Assembly (NCBI RefSeq): GCF_018143015.1
Contig: NC_054743.1
Location: 39,078,922 to 39,142,921, forward strand
DNA length: 64,000 bases
Direction: 5' to 3'
Origin: Lytechinus variegatus
Taxonomy: Eukaryota > Echinodermata > Echinoidea > Temnopleuroida > Toxopneustidae
Shown here: positions 10,944-25,600 of the stretch, piece after piece
How positions within the stretch are numbered: position 1 is the stretch's first letter
Layout: every line of letters starts with the position of its first letter
Translations under genes and position numbers: made by a program
The notes under the pieces: model-generated
Told to the model about the DNA's origin: nothing
The model's input: the letters and a program-made list of their open reading frames with translations, nothing else
The model's database searches: none

Positions 10944-13641
10944 GTAAGGAGAAACCTTATCCTTCATGATAGTAGATAATAACTGATAGCAACTAATAAA
11001 TAAAAAAGTGAAAGTACATAAATAACACATGAAAATCGCTATTAAACTTGATTGAAAAAAAAATCGGATGACTTAGTCCTAAGGTGAAGGTATCGTGGTG
11101 TAGTGGTTCAGTCACTTAACTTGACTCGAGGTTTCGAATCCCACCCGGCGCTAATGTCCTTTGTCACTCTTCACCCAGGTGTTAAATATACCCAGTAGGA
11201 TGTGAAAAGTCAATGTGAGATTGGCATGTGTGCACCGATAAACGATTGCCTATCCAGGATAGCCACCCGGGATTCGACATGAGAACTTTATGTATGGAAC
11301 AGCGATGGATCCTATGACCGGGGTAATAACAATTACAATGTAAAGCGCTTAGAAACCAAATTATGAAACGCTTTATAAATGCAACTTTTATCATTAGGAT
11401 TATAGAATAAATGACGGGGATTTGCAACAATTGTAAACCAACATATAAGCCTATATTTATGGTAATAAAAGCTGGATTTATAAAGCGCTGTTTGCCTAAG
11501 GATACAAAGCGCAGCTATTATTACCCCTACCATCACCGGCGCTCAGTGCATATAGAATAATAAAATGCTTTATCGTCTGTGTAATCATAACATTCATGTG
11601 CGCTTATATTTGATGAAAGGGCCTTCAGAATGGAATGTCTTTGTTTGGACTATGAGCGCAAACATCGATGTGTTTTTAGTAGGTGTTCGAATACTTTATG
11701 TTTTTAGAAAGAAATTCTGTGTATGAATGGGATGAATGCACACTCTTTGTATCGTTTCTATAACCATTTAAGGTAAATTCTTTCTATGTTAGGTTGAATA
11801 ATACATATGAATTTGAATTCGAATTCGTATTTACTATTTCCAACTTAAAAAGAGAGTGTATTTCCGGTTAAACCCTGTGTTAACGGAGTAACCTACAAGG
11901 AACACATTACACGCGTTCTAATATTCTTCCCACGTCTGTCAATATAGCCTGTTGATTATGATGATAATGATCATGATAATGAGGTTGATAATGATGGTAA
12001 TGAAAGAGATGATGATGATTATCATCATCATGATTATTACCATGATATGATGAAGTGATGATGGCAATTATGATGATTATGATGATGAGAACGACGACGA
12101 CGATGATGATGATGCTGCTGCTAACGATGATGATGATGCCGGTTGCCTTGCTGGTGGTGTTGATAACAGTGAGCATGGTGATGATGATGATGATGATAAT
12201 GATCTTTTGTTTGTTTATGTTGATGTTATAACTGTTTAATCACCATTAATTTGTTTTATTTCAACCAATGCGCGGAACCTAGGGGGATTGGCCTCGATAG
12301 GTCTTTGGCCTTTGTCAATCCCCTACATCTACTGCATGTTGGTTCTACTCTTTCCATTTTGTCATTATATTGATTTTTTTATGTATTGATTGTTATTGTT
12401 CATGTAATATTGTATGTTGTATATTTTTAATGGATGTGAATAAAGTGAATTGCAAATTGAATTGAATATTGATAAATGTTGATGATAATGATGTTGATGG
12501 TGGTGATGACAATGGTGATTAGGAAGGATGGAGACTTATGAATTTTTTGGCGATAATATGATTGTGGTGATAAAGATGGTTACTATAATAATTGATGAGG
12601 CTTATAAAGATGACAATGATGATAACGGAGATGCTGATAGTAAGTGTTGGTGGTGGTGATGATGATAACAATGATGGCGGAATTGCTGATGATGGCGTTG
12701 GTCCTGGTGGCGCTGGTGATGAAATCGATATTGATATGAATGTAAAGTAAACGGCGAAAAGTTACAGATCACTCCATTATTACCGGGTCAAGATGTGACC
12801 ATACCTCCATCAGTTATGACATTCTAAAAAGAGATGATGGTTTTCATAAATCTCTTGAATCAGGCTGAGTATTGGGAGGATGAGAACTGCACTGAATGGA
12901 ATCTATCTGTCGAGGATTGTGAAGAGGCAAAGAAGAATGGCAGTATACCAACCAGTTACGAAGACGGGGATCTTGTTTACGATCAGTGCGATATGTACAA
13001 TATCACAGGTAAATAATGATGGTCTAGAAATGCTTGTCTAGCCCTCCAAAATACTACATTTGCACAATATAAAAAGTTTGATACGATTTCTGTACTAATT
13101 TCATTATTTTATCGATTTGGTGTGGTTTTTGTGGAGCAACATGCAAAAATGCTCCTCTTAAAAGCAATCATGAATGATTGAAAAGGAAAAAAATATATAT
13201 AAATAAATAGATACAATCCTGCATAGAACTTTCCATAAATGCTGAAGTATTTTTTTTTAATTCTGAGTGACTTGATAGGGAAACAAATATCAATAAATCA
13301 ACGAAATCATACACTCTAAAAAGGGTGTTTACCCAATATTGGGTAAAATGGGAACATGTATGTTGGTTGAGTAAAAGAACCCCCAACCCAATTTTCTTTT
13401 ATTTTACGCAAATTTTGCGTTAAAGTAGCACACTGTGGGGTAAAAAATACCCAGCAAACATGCATTGTTTCAACCATTTTTATAACTGATTTCATTGTTT
13501 CTCCTTTAAGTTATATATAATTTATGCTGGTATTAAGTTAGTGAAAAAGTCCAAATATGAAATGTAAAATATTATGTGTTTTGAAATGTTAATTTGAAAT
13601 GTTATATATTTTTGTTCATGGAATCAGAATAAAACAATATG

Positions 13642-13689
<48 letters not shown>

Positions 13690-16600
13690 ATACTTGAAGA
13701 TCGGTCCGGGTATGAACAGGGTCGTGGAGCATTAGTTTCTTTGCACCAGCGATGAACGTTGGCAATGCATGACGACATATTGATAATAAAGGGAAGCACA
13801 AAACCCAGTCAAAAAAAAAAATTGTTCCCTTTCTACCCAGTATTGGGTACAATTATTTTACTAAGTGTTTTTACAGTGTAACTAATTGTATATTAAATGG
13901 AGATACGATTAAAAAGAGCTCCGTATAACTATAAGCGAACGTTTAAAAAAAATCATGAAAATATAGCAAATTCTCAGTAAAAACAAAGGCCTACATTTTT
14001 TTTACATGTTACTTTAAGTGTATATGGTTCTACATTTGCCACATAGGCATGGAATTCGACCCATCGTATGACTCATCGATGAATGGTACAGCCGAAACCA
14101 TCCCGTGTCAAGATGGATGGGAACACGATAAAAGTCAGCTGAAATCATCCATTATACAAGATGTAAGTTTTCACTCCTAATCAAGATATGAATACCTAAT
14201 CGTCGATAAGCTCAGTACAGTTCGATATTTTAACCAACTCTTCACTTTAAAAATGAAGTGCTAATTTGGCACTTACAGTGCTTGTATAGTGACTGCACTA
14301 CGAGTGCCGACTTTCTAGTTTAAATTGGAACTAGAAAATCAGCACTCGTAGTGCAGTCACTATGTAAGTGCTAAATTAGCACTTCATTTTTTACAGTGTT
14401 CCATCATCAGTTACTTTATTTGTTTATGAATAGATTTGTATCTCGTTTGATACTTAATTCTATTGTTATTTTATGTTCATCTGCCCTGATGGGCCAAAAA
14501 AAAATACTATGGCTAATATACGTCAAGAGCTCTCTTTGATTTATACTGTAATTTCAATTGATAAATAAAGACTGAAAGAATAAAAAGGCGGTGTTTATTT
14601 GGTATGTACTTTTCTTTTATTGCATTGGTTCGTAGTGCAAAACAAACATTAACTCTAAGAGGTCTACATCGAATGAATTGCACACGATTTCTTAAAAAAT
14701 CATTCATTTTCATCGTTATACCGTAATAATCTCTGAAACTTTCAAAAGGGATTATTGAAGTTTATTGCCCAATAATTGAGGATTTCATCAAGACATCAAG
14801 ACATCAAGACTACAGTAAAACGTTGGGAAGATATTGAGATATAGATAGGTATAAAGACAGACAGACATATAGATAGATAGATAGACGTAGATAGATAGAT
14901 AGATAGATAGAGACAGGGAGAGAGATGGGAGGAGAGGGGGAGAACGTGGAGAACCTATGACTCACAATTGTGACCTGAGTTTAACGAGGCAACCATAATT
15001 AAGTATCCTTGTCACCAAATTTAACATTGTTTCCCTTGAAGACATTCTCCTGCTTCATTCAATTTTCATATCTAATTTTACAGTGGGATCTAGTATGCGA
15101 CAAGAAAAACCTACCGGACTATGCCCAGTCGGTATTTTATGTTGGTTATTTAGTTGGATCTATTGTATTTGGGGTTCTTGCAGACAAGTAAGTTCATTTT
15201 TTTGTTATGTACATAATAATTCATTTATTCATTCATCTGTTTATTTATTCGTTTGTTGATTCATTTATCATTCAACTTTTGAAAGTTGACATGCAGGAGT
15301 GGCTCAAACCTTGGTCAAAACAATTTTCGTCAGGCAATCTTTTCGTGAAGTATCTCTTTGTTTAGATTTGTTTAGTTTTCAATCGATCAGACTTCACTGA
15401 TCATTGATCATACTAGGACCAGTCACTGATCTTAAAATTTTTCAAAAACTACTTGAAGACAGCTCTGTAGCGTAGTAAAGGGCATCCATGGTAAAAACTG
15501 TTTGAATTATAGATATATATTTCAAGCTACGCATTTCAGACTTGGGTCATACACAGCCGTACAAACTACACGAGAAAACACATTTCCTGGAAGAATATGG
15601 AATATTTGACTGTTTTATATCATTTTGTTTTTGTTGATGTTGCTTGCACACCTTTTCTTATCCTTGTCGAATTTTCTTTCTTTCTTCATCCATGGCCGAA
15701 CGTTTTTTGTCGATAGCATAAAACTTTTGAAGAAGTGATTCTGAAAAAAGATTGACGCACTTACCATATGCTAAAAACTTGGTTTTTTGTTTGCTTGTTT
15801 TTTTCTTTCTTTCTTTCTTTTATTCTTCCTTTCTTTCTTTCTTTTTTCTCTCTTTCTTTCTTTCTTTCTTTCTGTTATTTCTTTCCTTTTTCTGATCACC
15901 TCACAATTTACATGATCTATTGATCATGGCACTTGGAATTGGAAGTAGAGGTACACTGAGGGCGCCTAAGCACCCCCCCCCCCCGCAGATTTTCAGTGCA
16001 TAACATGCTATAATACATAACTGACGTAAATCATCTTAATTTTAGAATTTGCTATATTGCTTTGCTTTGCTATTTGCTTTGCTATTTTTGTAAAAATTTG
16101 CGCTGAACAAAATCATAATCATTTCGGAGTAAGAGTCTGTTCTTTTTTGCTCATCAATACCTTGTTAGCAAGACAGCATCCTATCTTTAATAATCGTTCC
16201 CAAGCCCCTACTATTTATCATACAAAGTACTTATTTCTTCTGTAAGAATTGTCAGCTCCTCGTCGTTTCACAACATTGTTCTACTCAAGCATTTTTATTC
16301 ATTTTCTGATCACATTAGAATTGGGCGATATCCCACCCTGTTTATTTGCCTCGGTGTCCAGGCTGGATTTGGAGTACTGGTTGCTTTCTCGCCTAACTAT
16401 TGGGTGTACATCGTCCTTCGTTTCTTCCAAGCGGCTGGCAACAAGGCTGTGCTACAAGTTGCCTTCGTCATTGGTAATATTGAATTTTGATCATAATAAT
16501 TAAAAAAAAGTATTGACTGTCAATATACCCCAGTCTCTCTTATGAATCCCATTAACTGTCAGTGTCAATGGTCTCGCCGTATCACTCTCTATCGGTCAAT

Positions 16601-19600
16601 TCTTATACATTTTTTCTTGAAGTTTTCTTTTCCATGCATATCTTCCATCTGTTTAGCTTGTATATTACACAGGAGCTGATTTAGATGGCGGAATGGGCGC
16701 ACCCCGTAAAATTTGAAATTCTATAATGATGTAGCATTTAGAATGCATTACTTGGGCACCCTGTAAAATTTGAAAATGCGTAATTGTTACTTTTAAAAAT
16801 AATTCTTTTGCTTGTCAAATTTTTCAGGAAGATTTGCACCCTGTTAAAATCCGACTATTGATCCGCGCCCGATATTTGTTTCGCATTCAAAATCATTCCT
16901 ATTATAATCAAGAGATTCATGAGGCCCCCAAAACGTGTTAAATCTTAATTTGCAGTGTTTTTAGAATATCATTGTTACTTAGACAGGGTAGGTAAAGGGA
17001 ATGGGAATACAGGAGAAGCTAAATGATGTACGGGCACTTTACACAATCTACGGATAATTCTTGACATGTCATTTGGTTTCAAATAAGCCCGGTTCTTCCA
17101 ACTTTCTTTTCTTGATGATAATACAGGTGTGGAGTTCGTCGGACCAAAATGGCGAACAGTAACCGGAATAGCCATCCAGATTTTCTTCGCCTTGGCCTAC
17201 ATGCTTCTTGCCATCATTGCTTACTTTGTCCGCTACTGGAGGACGCTCCAGATTATCATTTCTGCTCCTCTCTTTCTTTTCTTTTTGCTCATGCCGTAAG
17301 TTCTTATAGACTCTCTCCTTACCGTCTCTTTAAAAATGAGTGCAATATTTTGAACTCGCTTCTCATCCCCTTGATAGTGACGTTAACGGTCGCTAAACTT
17401 AGACTAAATACAGTGTGAACACAGGGTGAAAGTGGCTCTTAATCTAGTGAAATTCACTTTCTTTGAGGAGTTAATTGTTCACTTGAGTTTTTTAATAGAA
17501 TATTGTACGGTCTATTACGGTGATACAGGGACCAATTCGATTTCCGATTTCTTGTCGCCAATAGGTGAAAATGTCAAGTGATAAACATAATGGAGAACTC
17601 GGCGAGATAGCAAACCTTGTCATGACCACATGATCCCAGGCACAGATCCAGAAAAATAAGACAATGAGGATACTATGACCCCACCACTCAGGCTCCAATT
17701 TCTAAACGTGTTTTTTCCGCTCTTGTGTCCGTTTATATAAGAAAAGAAGAATGAAATGGGCATCTCCCAAAGTGATTTCCTGTTTTTTTTTTCGTTTTCG
17801 TTATGCTTATCAATTTTTTAAATATTTTTATTTTCATAAGGAGGTGAAAATTATCGATTTTAGAATGATAAACCGTTTTCTTGCTTTTATATAGGAAGAT
17901 ATAAATGTAAAACATAAATTAGTGCAATCACTCCATTAAAGTTCGCTTCTGCTACATTGGAATAAACCTTTTTATTTATAATTTCTCACAAGTTTCATTC
18001 CAGAATCAGCACGTTGGCTTCTCTCCCATGGTAATAGCAAGAAAGCTGAGAAAATCATTCACAAAGTCGCCAAGGTCAACAAACGAAAACTACCGGATCC
18101 TCTCTTTACAGAGGAAGAAGTGAAAGAACAGGTAGGTTTGAGTCGTGTTGCCATGGTTACTGGAATTATATCACGTATAAATAGGTTTGATGTATCTTTT
18201 GAGGATGTGAGGGGCTTAGACGCTGTAGCCAATCATAAGATAATTAATTCATGAAATAAGATGGGCCCTTTAAAGTATGTTTATACATCTTTGAAATCTT
18301 CCTTCTTGTATCTGATGACCAACCACATAAATTGGAAGAATAAACAGAAAGGGCCGAATTTGAAAGAAAGAAATTTCTAATAAACATTAAAAGAACTAGG
18401 CCTTTTTATGGAAGGTCAGTCAAAAACGGACACTTAGAGCTACGAGAAATAGGGTGTTTTTATTTCAAAATTCATTTTTCCGATGGGGTTTTTTTTATAT
18501 TCAAATACAAAGAAGGGGGACACATGTGGAGCGTTATGGCCCAGTGGATTTGGTTTCGAATCCCAGACATGGCGTAATTTCCTTCAGCAAGAAACTGATC
18601 CACAATGTGCTGCACTCAACACAGTTGAGGTAAATGGGTACCGGTAGAAAGTAAATCCCTAAAAAGCTGTGTGCGCTATGAACGCCTAGCTTAGCCGGGT
18701 AATATAGGAGCGCCTTGAGCACCAAACAAGGTGGATATGTGCGCAATATAAATACCCTATATTATTATTATTATTATCATCATCATCATTATAAACCCCT
18801 CCCTCACTGTCTTTTATTATAATCTGTGTGTAACATTCTAGGAAGCTGCAAGCCTAGCCCCTAAAGCTGGTATCCTCGATCTTTTCAGGACACCTGTCCT
18901 TCGATGGAGAACTATCAACTTCATTTACAATTGGTGAGTAATTGTCCTTCATCGCAAAATCTTAATAAAAATAAAACAACAACAACAACAAAGAAAAAAT
19001 AGCAAATCTTACACAGCAACGCCAAACACTTGCCAAAAGTTAAGTTGCATTGATTCATATCTTGGTTGTTATTCCTCAATAAATTATGATCAGCTCCTCT
19101 TTATAGTAAGACAGGCAGGTTCCGGAATATTATTATGTATGAATTGACATGGTATTAAAAAGATTATAATTATATAAAGTTTCGTAATATTACAAAGCAT
19201 GCATGCATGATTTTCCTTGTTTACGAATTATATATTTTAACTTTAATATGGGTTATCTGTTTTATGTTAATGGGGCAGTGCCCTAATAATGGTAATGCAC
19301 AATGTGCCCGAATATAGATTCTACAGTAAACATAATAAACTTTTTAGTGTCTTTTCTGAATCAAAAGTAAAATGAAGCTTTTCGTGATTCCTCCAAATTG
19401 AACGGGAAAACAATTAAAAAGGGAAGCAAAATCACAAAAAATGCAACATTATTTTGCTTGAACATGCAATAAAAACAAAAAATCTTAACCATTATGACGT
19501 ACAGAACAAGTTCGGTTACTGACTCCATAGAAACTGCTTTCGTCACAATTATCAACGAGTGAGAGCCTGTTTTAAGCGCATCTTTTTCATAACGCGGAAA

Positions 19601-22600
19601 ATGACTGGTTGAAAGTTGGACGCCTTGGAGTTCCGACGAAATATAGGACGCTTTGATTGGACCGAAGTTTTATGACGTCACATCCTGCGCACTCTGTGAA
19701 GCGAATGATGATTATGTAAACAAAGAATTGAGTATTCGCATTCACTTGTGATTATATGCACTTCATCTTATTGACGTTGCTTATATCTGAGTTTATATTA
19801 TCGAATCTTCGATCATTGGACTTTCTTCAAAACCTGAAATCATGGATAAAGTGGTAAGTTTTTTCTGTTTCGTCAGTTGCAAAATTTTTAATAGATAAAT
19901 TAAATCATTGAGCTAATCTCTCTATCATACTTGGGCAACAATCCGCAACATCCAACATTATTTAGCCCAGTTCCGTTATCCTTGATGATAATGAGATTCA
20001 AGAGATAATCTAACATGATAACATACATGTAGGTGTAAGACAATTATTTTGGCTTTCTTAGATATCTAGGTCAATGACTTAAATGAATTGACCTAAGCCT
20101 ACTTTTATATTAGGTGGTGATTTCATTTTGAAGTTCGTTCCAATTTTCTTCAAAAGACAGGAAAGAGTTTGTTTTAAAAACACTTTACATTAATTCTTAA
20201 CTTGGTATGTATCAACAAAGTTGTATGAAGGCTAGCACATTTTGTAATTTTTGAAAAAATAATCTGTAGAAGATAAATTTATATTATCCATTAAATGCAA
20301 GTATAATATTGTAAGCTAATAGAGATAAAATAAGCAAGTATTTATCTAAAGGTAAGAAATAACCCACATCAAACACACAAATTGAATACTGTTTACATTA
20401 TGATTATGCGAATTTGGTTAATATTGTCTTCAAAGGACAAGACAGATTTTGTTTTAAAATATCTTTTTCTTTAATACTTAACTTGATATATGTATCAACA
20501 AAATTGTAGCATTGATATTTATTTCAATTAAAACAGAATAATTTTCAAGAAATTTATTAGAAAAATAACACACCATCGGCGTTTCGATCTAATTAATGTG
20601 TTTGTAGGATACCTTCCTTTTTTCTTTAATTAAATTTGTGAAAATAAATAATTGCATACAAATGAAAGCTTTTCTAAATTTTTGTTACAATATTCTTGTT
20701 CTGCATCACCTATAACCCCCCCCCCCCCCCTCAGCGACAAAGCTACAAATTTATTTATGTAGATCAGACTTGCGTGGTATTTTAGTATAAAAAAAAGAAT
20801 ATTTTCCCTTTTTCCTCCCCATTCGTTGACAGACTATTCAACCCTCTATCCTGCCCAATGAGGAAGACGAACCTGTTACCAGTGTACTCTGTTGTCCTGG
20901 ATTCTTCAAGGTTCCCAAAATTTGCTCCCTGAAGTCATTCAGACGGACATTTCGCCGCCATTCACCCAAAGTCGTTCCCGCCATTATTGAGACGGATGGG
21001 AGTTCATCATCGCTCTCTGATCAATCTGAACAAGGGACCCCAGTGACCACATCATCAAGCAATGGACTAAGAAGGCATTGCTGGGAAGAGAAGGCCACCA
21101 CTTGTTCTACTGCAGAAGAGCAATCCAACAAGAGCTTATCAGAAAAGTGCCAAGAGCTGTCGAAAACTGTTTCAGCAGCCATAGGACACTTACCCAATTG
21201 CTCAAAGCTCAAATGCATCCACTCCCGATGCGAAGGGGCATGTGGATCCAGTCAGGCAGGAAATGACTTCAATGAGAGTTCTAGGGCATGCTCTCTTCTT
21301 CTTCGTGCAATGACCTTGAGTCATGCTCTTCATGATGGCATCATCTCCAGCCTGAACCTGTGGAAGGTTGTTGGAAACAAGCCGTTTTCCAAACCCGGAG
21401 ACTGCAAAATGACGAATTTAGAGTACGAGGAGAAGATCACCAAACCCATTAGGAAGAGGATGAAGGAGATCATCAAAGACCTGCGTCTACAGATTGCCCT
21501 TGTTGACGAAGTGTTGCAGAGGGCCGATGCAGCATTGGAAGGAAAAACTTTTCCCAAAGTAAGTATCTTTACGATCTTTCTCAGGTTAAACATTAATGTA
21601 TTCTTATATTTTTGATATTCCTGATTATTAAAAAAAACAATTTCTCATTACTTAGGAATCTATCACTTTTATCATTAGTGAAAAATAAATCTAATTGATA
21701 TACGCTTTCCTACTTCAATAAATAATGTGATTTGAGTCACAATTTAATAAAAAGATGCTTTCCCCTTGTCAGATTGTATTTACTGAATAATCTACTAAAG
21801 ACACGCAATATATTTTGTTTCTCTCTTCCAGAAATTTGCTGCAACAAATGACTACTTCAAAGAGTTTCGAGAAGTGGCATCCAATTGCATTCCCTCAAAA
21901 GTCTTGGCAGACTTTGCTCGAGTTGTTTCCGCCACCCAGATGCTTATCAACAAATCCTCTTTTCTCTCTGATCGCCTGTCTGCTCTCGGCCCGGACATCC
22001 CATTGACAGTAAAGCAGCCGTTCCTCCACACATCTGCTGACGGCATAACCTACAAGGGCTACACCATGGAGAAACGATTTACAGGACTAACCAAGGAACT
22101 TATTAGGTATCGTAAAGCGATGCTCTACGTATCAGACGAGATCAAGACCTTGGATGGTAAGCTGAAGAAGCAAGCTATGAAGGATAAAAAAATAGCTCTT
22201 AAGATGAAACTAGGAAAGAAGAAGTGCCCAAAGTCTAATCGCACTGCTGCCCAGCTTAACATGGCCAAGGTTCCAAGCAGCAGAGTCATCAGCATAATGC
22301 CAAGCATCGAAGAGGTCGAGGAGGCGGAGTGAAACTCGCGAAAGGCGGTTATAGTAAGACTGACGAGGAAAAAAAGAGCTGTTGCTCCGTATCTCATGGC
22401 TAAGGTCCTATGAATAAGTCATCGTTGTAGCACCGATCATCAAAGTGATATAGGAGGCAGAGTGGAAGTCGAGAAACGATGGGCACAAACTTCTATTTGG
22501 AAAGACTTGACTTCACGGGAAAGGCAGTGTCCAAAATAAGTTTCACCTGGCCGAGGTTCCAATGAAGCAAGTCATCACCGTGATGCCGATCATCAAAGTG

Positions 22601-25600
22601 ATGGAGGAGGCAGAGTGAAACTCAAGAAAGGGTCAAACACAAACTTCTGTTTGAAAGGCTTGACTTCATGGAAAAGAAGGTCTCCAACATATTCTGTGAT
22701 TGAGAAAGGATATGTTATCCTGCATCAACGCTTTACTGTGAAAAGCGGACATCCTGGAAAAAGGAGTTTCCTAGAATGTCTTTAGAGCTCATAAAGAGCT
22801 TCAGAGATAAAAAGCTCCCAAAGACACCTGACATCTAAGCTTTCGATCAACCATCCTGCAATGGTTACTGATAACTAAGAATCTACTCGTAGCGTGATAA
22901 CTTCCAAACAAAATGCTGGGATTAAAAGCAGTCCAGCTGCAAGAGGTGGTAGTGACAACCATTCATGGAAATACTAATTAGGGGCAGGGAAGCGGTTGAT
23001 CATTAACAATTTCAACAGATATTAAAGTAAAGCCTTTTGAAGAGGAAATCAATTTTTGCAGAAACACTTGTCACCGTCGAATGTGATACATGACCACGGA
23101 TCATTCAACATACTCTTCACTAAAAATTGATATATGCTTACTGGAAGGTGAATGATAACGAATTCAGTTGCAAAAAGTAACGGAAATAAACTACAATAAA
23201 AGGCAAACAAATTGTGTTATTACTGTTTGATTGATATTAACTGTGCTCTTGCTTATTTTATGTAAATTGAATGAATGAGACGTATTATAATCTATTTTCT
23301 TTTTTTAATCAACCGTTTATTATCATAATTACTTTTTTATATGTAAACATACGCTACCGCGTACAGATAGGGGTGGGGGCAATAGACACTCCACAATTGT
23401 CATGACTAGGGGAAAAAAGAGGAGAAAACATCAAGGAAAGTAAAAAGGTGAAATGTGACATAATTTCTATTTTATGTCAAAATTCATCGCAAAATTAGAC
23501 ATTTGTTTTTAAAAAATATAAAAAAATTCGCTCGCATCTTTCTTTAGAAATTTTGCCCCTTACGTAATGTGTAACCCCTCAAAGTGTTTGACCTATTATA
23601 CCAATGCATAGAGACGAAAAACAATGAAAAAGTGGAAGCTCATTTAATGCCTACAAGTTTGAATTGTTTTAATGTTTGAATTACCCTATATAGGCTGCTC
23701 TTTACAATCTTGTGGTGCCATTAGTTTGGGATCCAACGCTGCATAAATCGATTAGAATCACTTGTTTACTGACGATATAATATGATCCAAAACAAATTCA
23801 TTACCAGTGGCGTAGGAAGCCCCCCCCCCCAGGTGATGCAGTTTACATTGCAAATACTGATGACCAGTCCAACAACATTTTCAGAAGAATGTTACTACTC
23901 AGTATTCCCATTTTTTCAAATGAATAAAATAATTGAAGGAATATCGCAGGTTTGTTGTATTATTTAACTTCAATTCATTGACAAGAAAACATTTGCTTTA
24001 TTCCAATGGACATTTCGTTCATATGAAATATATATACAAATTAATAATTTCATAAATGTAATACAAAAACAATGAATTTAAAAGACGGTATATAAAGGGG
24101 GAGGAAGGCAAGAGACGAGAAGAATAGAGCATAGAGAGGCAAGCAATTAGCACGTACAATAAGAACGGGCATGGGCTTCAAATGAAAATGTCCTAGGAGT
24201 AAATTTAACGCAAATTTTAATAAAGCAACTTTTATTTGTATTGATTTCCTGCAAATGATTTATTTATTAATTCTCAAAATATTAGTTTTGGCATATTTTA
24301 AACGTGTTAAAAGTTACCTCATCCCTTTTCGTGCTTGACTTATATTCGGGGGCTCCAAATGGCAGATTTTCCATAAATAGGCAAAAAAAAAACTGAAAAT
24401 GGCTGGGGTGACTTTGGCAGCCCCAGAGGGGAATATGATTCGCCGTTCCAGCACATCTTTAGATGTAGCTGATAAAGAAAAGCTTACTCTTTCATCCCAG
24501 GTGTTTTCAAGAAAATTACAGTGTCTATAGCCGAAACACCATTTTGCCACAATGGGGGCTCCAAAAAAGCCCAATATTTTAATAGTTAACTACGGATAAG
24601 GGTGGGGGTACCTTCGACAGGCTCCTTGAAAATCCAGGATGGCCGCAAAAAATACCAATTTAGAACCCCATGGGACACGAGTTGGCCGAAGGAACATCAA
24701 GATTCATTATCTAGACACTTCAGGCAATACATATAAAAGTTAGTCAAAAAATATATCCCGATGGTGCACGGGAACCCCCATTTCCGACTAGATTATTTTC
24801 TCTTTTCTTCTATAATCAAAATTTCGACCCTCGCAGGATGGTGAATAACATGGTATACTATGGATTGACCTATAGCAGTGGTGACCTCGGGGTCAACGTA
24901 TACTTGAACTTCTTCCTGTCCGGTGCAGTCGAGATCGTCGGTTACGTGGCAGCCATATTCGCCATCGATTTCTTTGGTCGTCGGCCAAGTATTGCTACTT
25001 TCCTCATCATTGGCGGCTCTGCTTGCCTCATCAATATCGGTCTACGTAAGTGGCAGTTCTTGATTCATGCATTCTATTTTTCGAATATAATTCGTGGTGT
25101 TTTCAATCGAAATTGAAATTTAGCCCAGGTGAAAACCCATTTTATAGGTAATGTCCGACATTATTCTACGACCAATGCTCGTCTGCTACTGAATCGAATG
25201 CGTCGAGATGAATAAATGACGTCTGATGATTCAACCACTCCCCCACCGCGTCTCTGATTGGCTGGAAGTTGGATTGAGCATATTTATGGTTGTAGAGATT
25301 GGCGTACAGGCGAAATCCACACGATGTTACAACACGGTGCTCGATACCGTTCAGCTCCTCGAATATACATGTATCACCGTTGCAACTTCCCGTATGTAAT
25401 CTTAAAAGTATATTGGGAATCGATAATCGTGAATATCATCAGCAAGAGATCAAACGTCATCTCCCCCTTATCGTTATTATTTTCAATTTCTCTCGCGCTC
25501 CTTTCCTTTTCTTACCGGTTATGTATTGGCTCTCATAATAGTCCCTACCACCAATTCCGATATACCCCAACCACACTCCACTTCTTCTTTCTTTCTTTCT

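Noticed and set aside
11089..11160. Possible tRNA gene
   Set aside because: A- and B-box words are present, but the cloverleaf is degenerate and the sequence continues into a SINE body and tail.
11907..12176. 89-codon minus-strand frame rich in Ile, His and Asp
   Set aside because: It is the GAT microsatellite read as protein.
18001..18006. Splice acceptor TTCCAG at 18003 for transporter exon 7
   Set aside because: It has the better local consensus, but using it shifts the frame and destroys the PESARWL motif. The AG at 17991-17992 keeps the frame and gives PFIPESARWL.
21078..21266. Alternative frame with an internal ATG in nested-gene exon 2
   Set aside because: It is a shadow of the longer open frame, with no splice continuity to exon 3.
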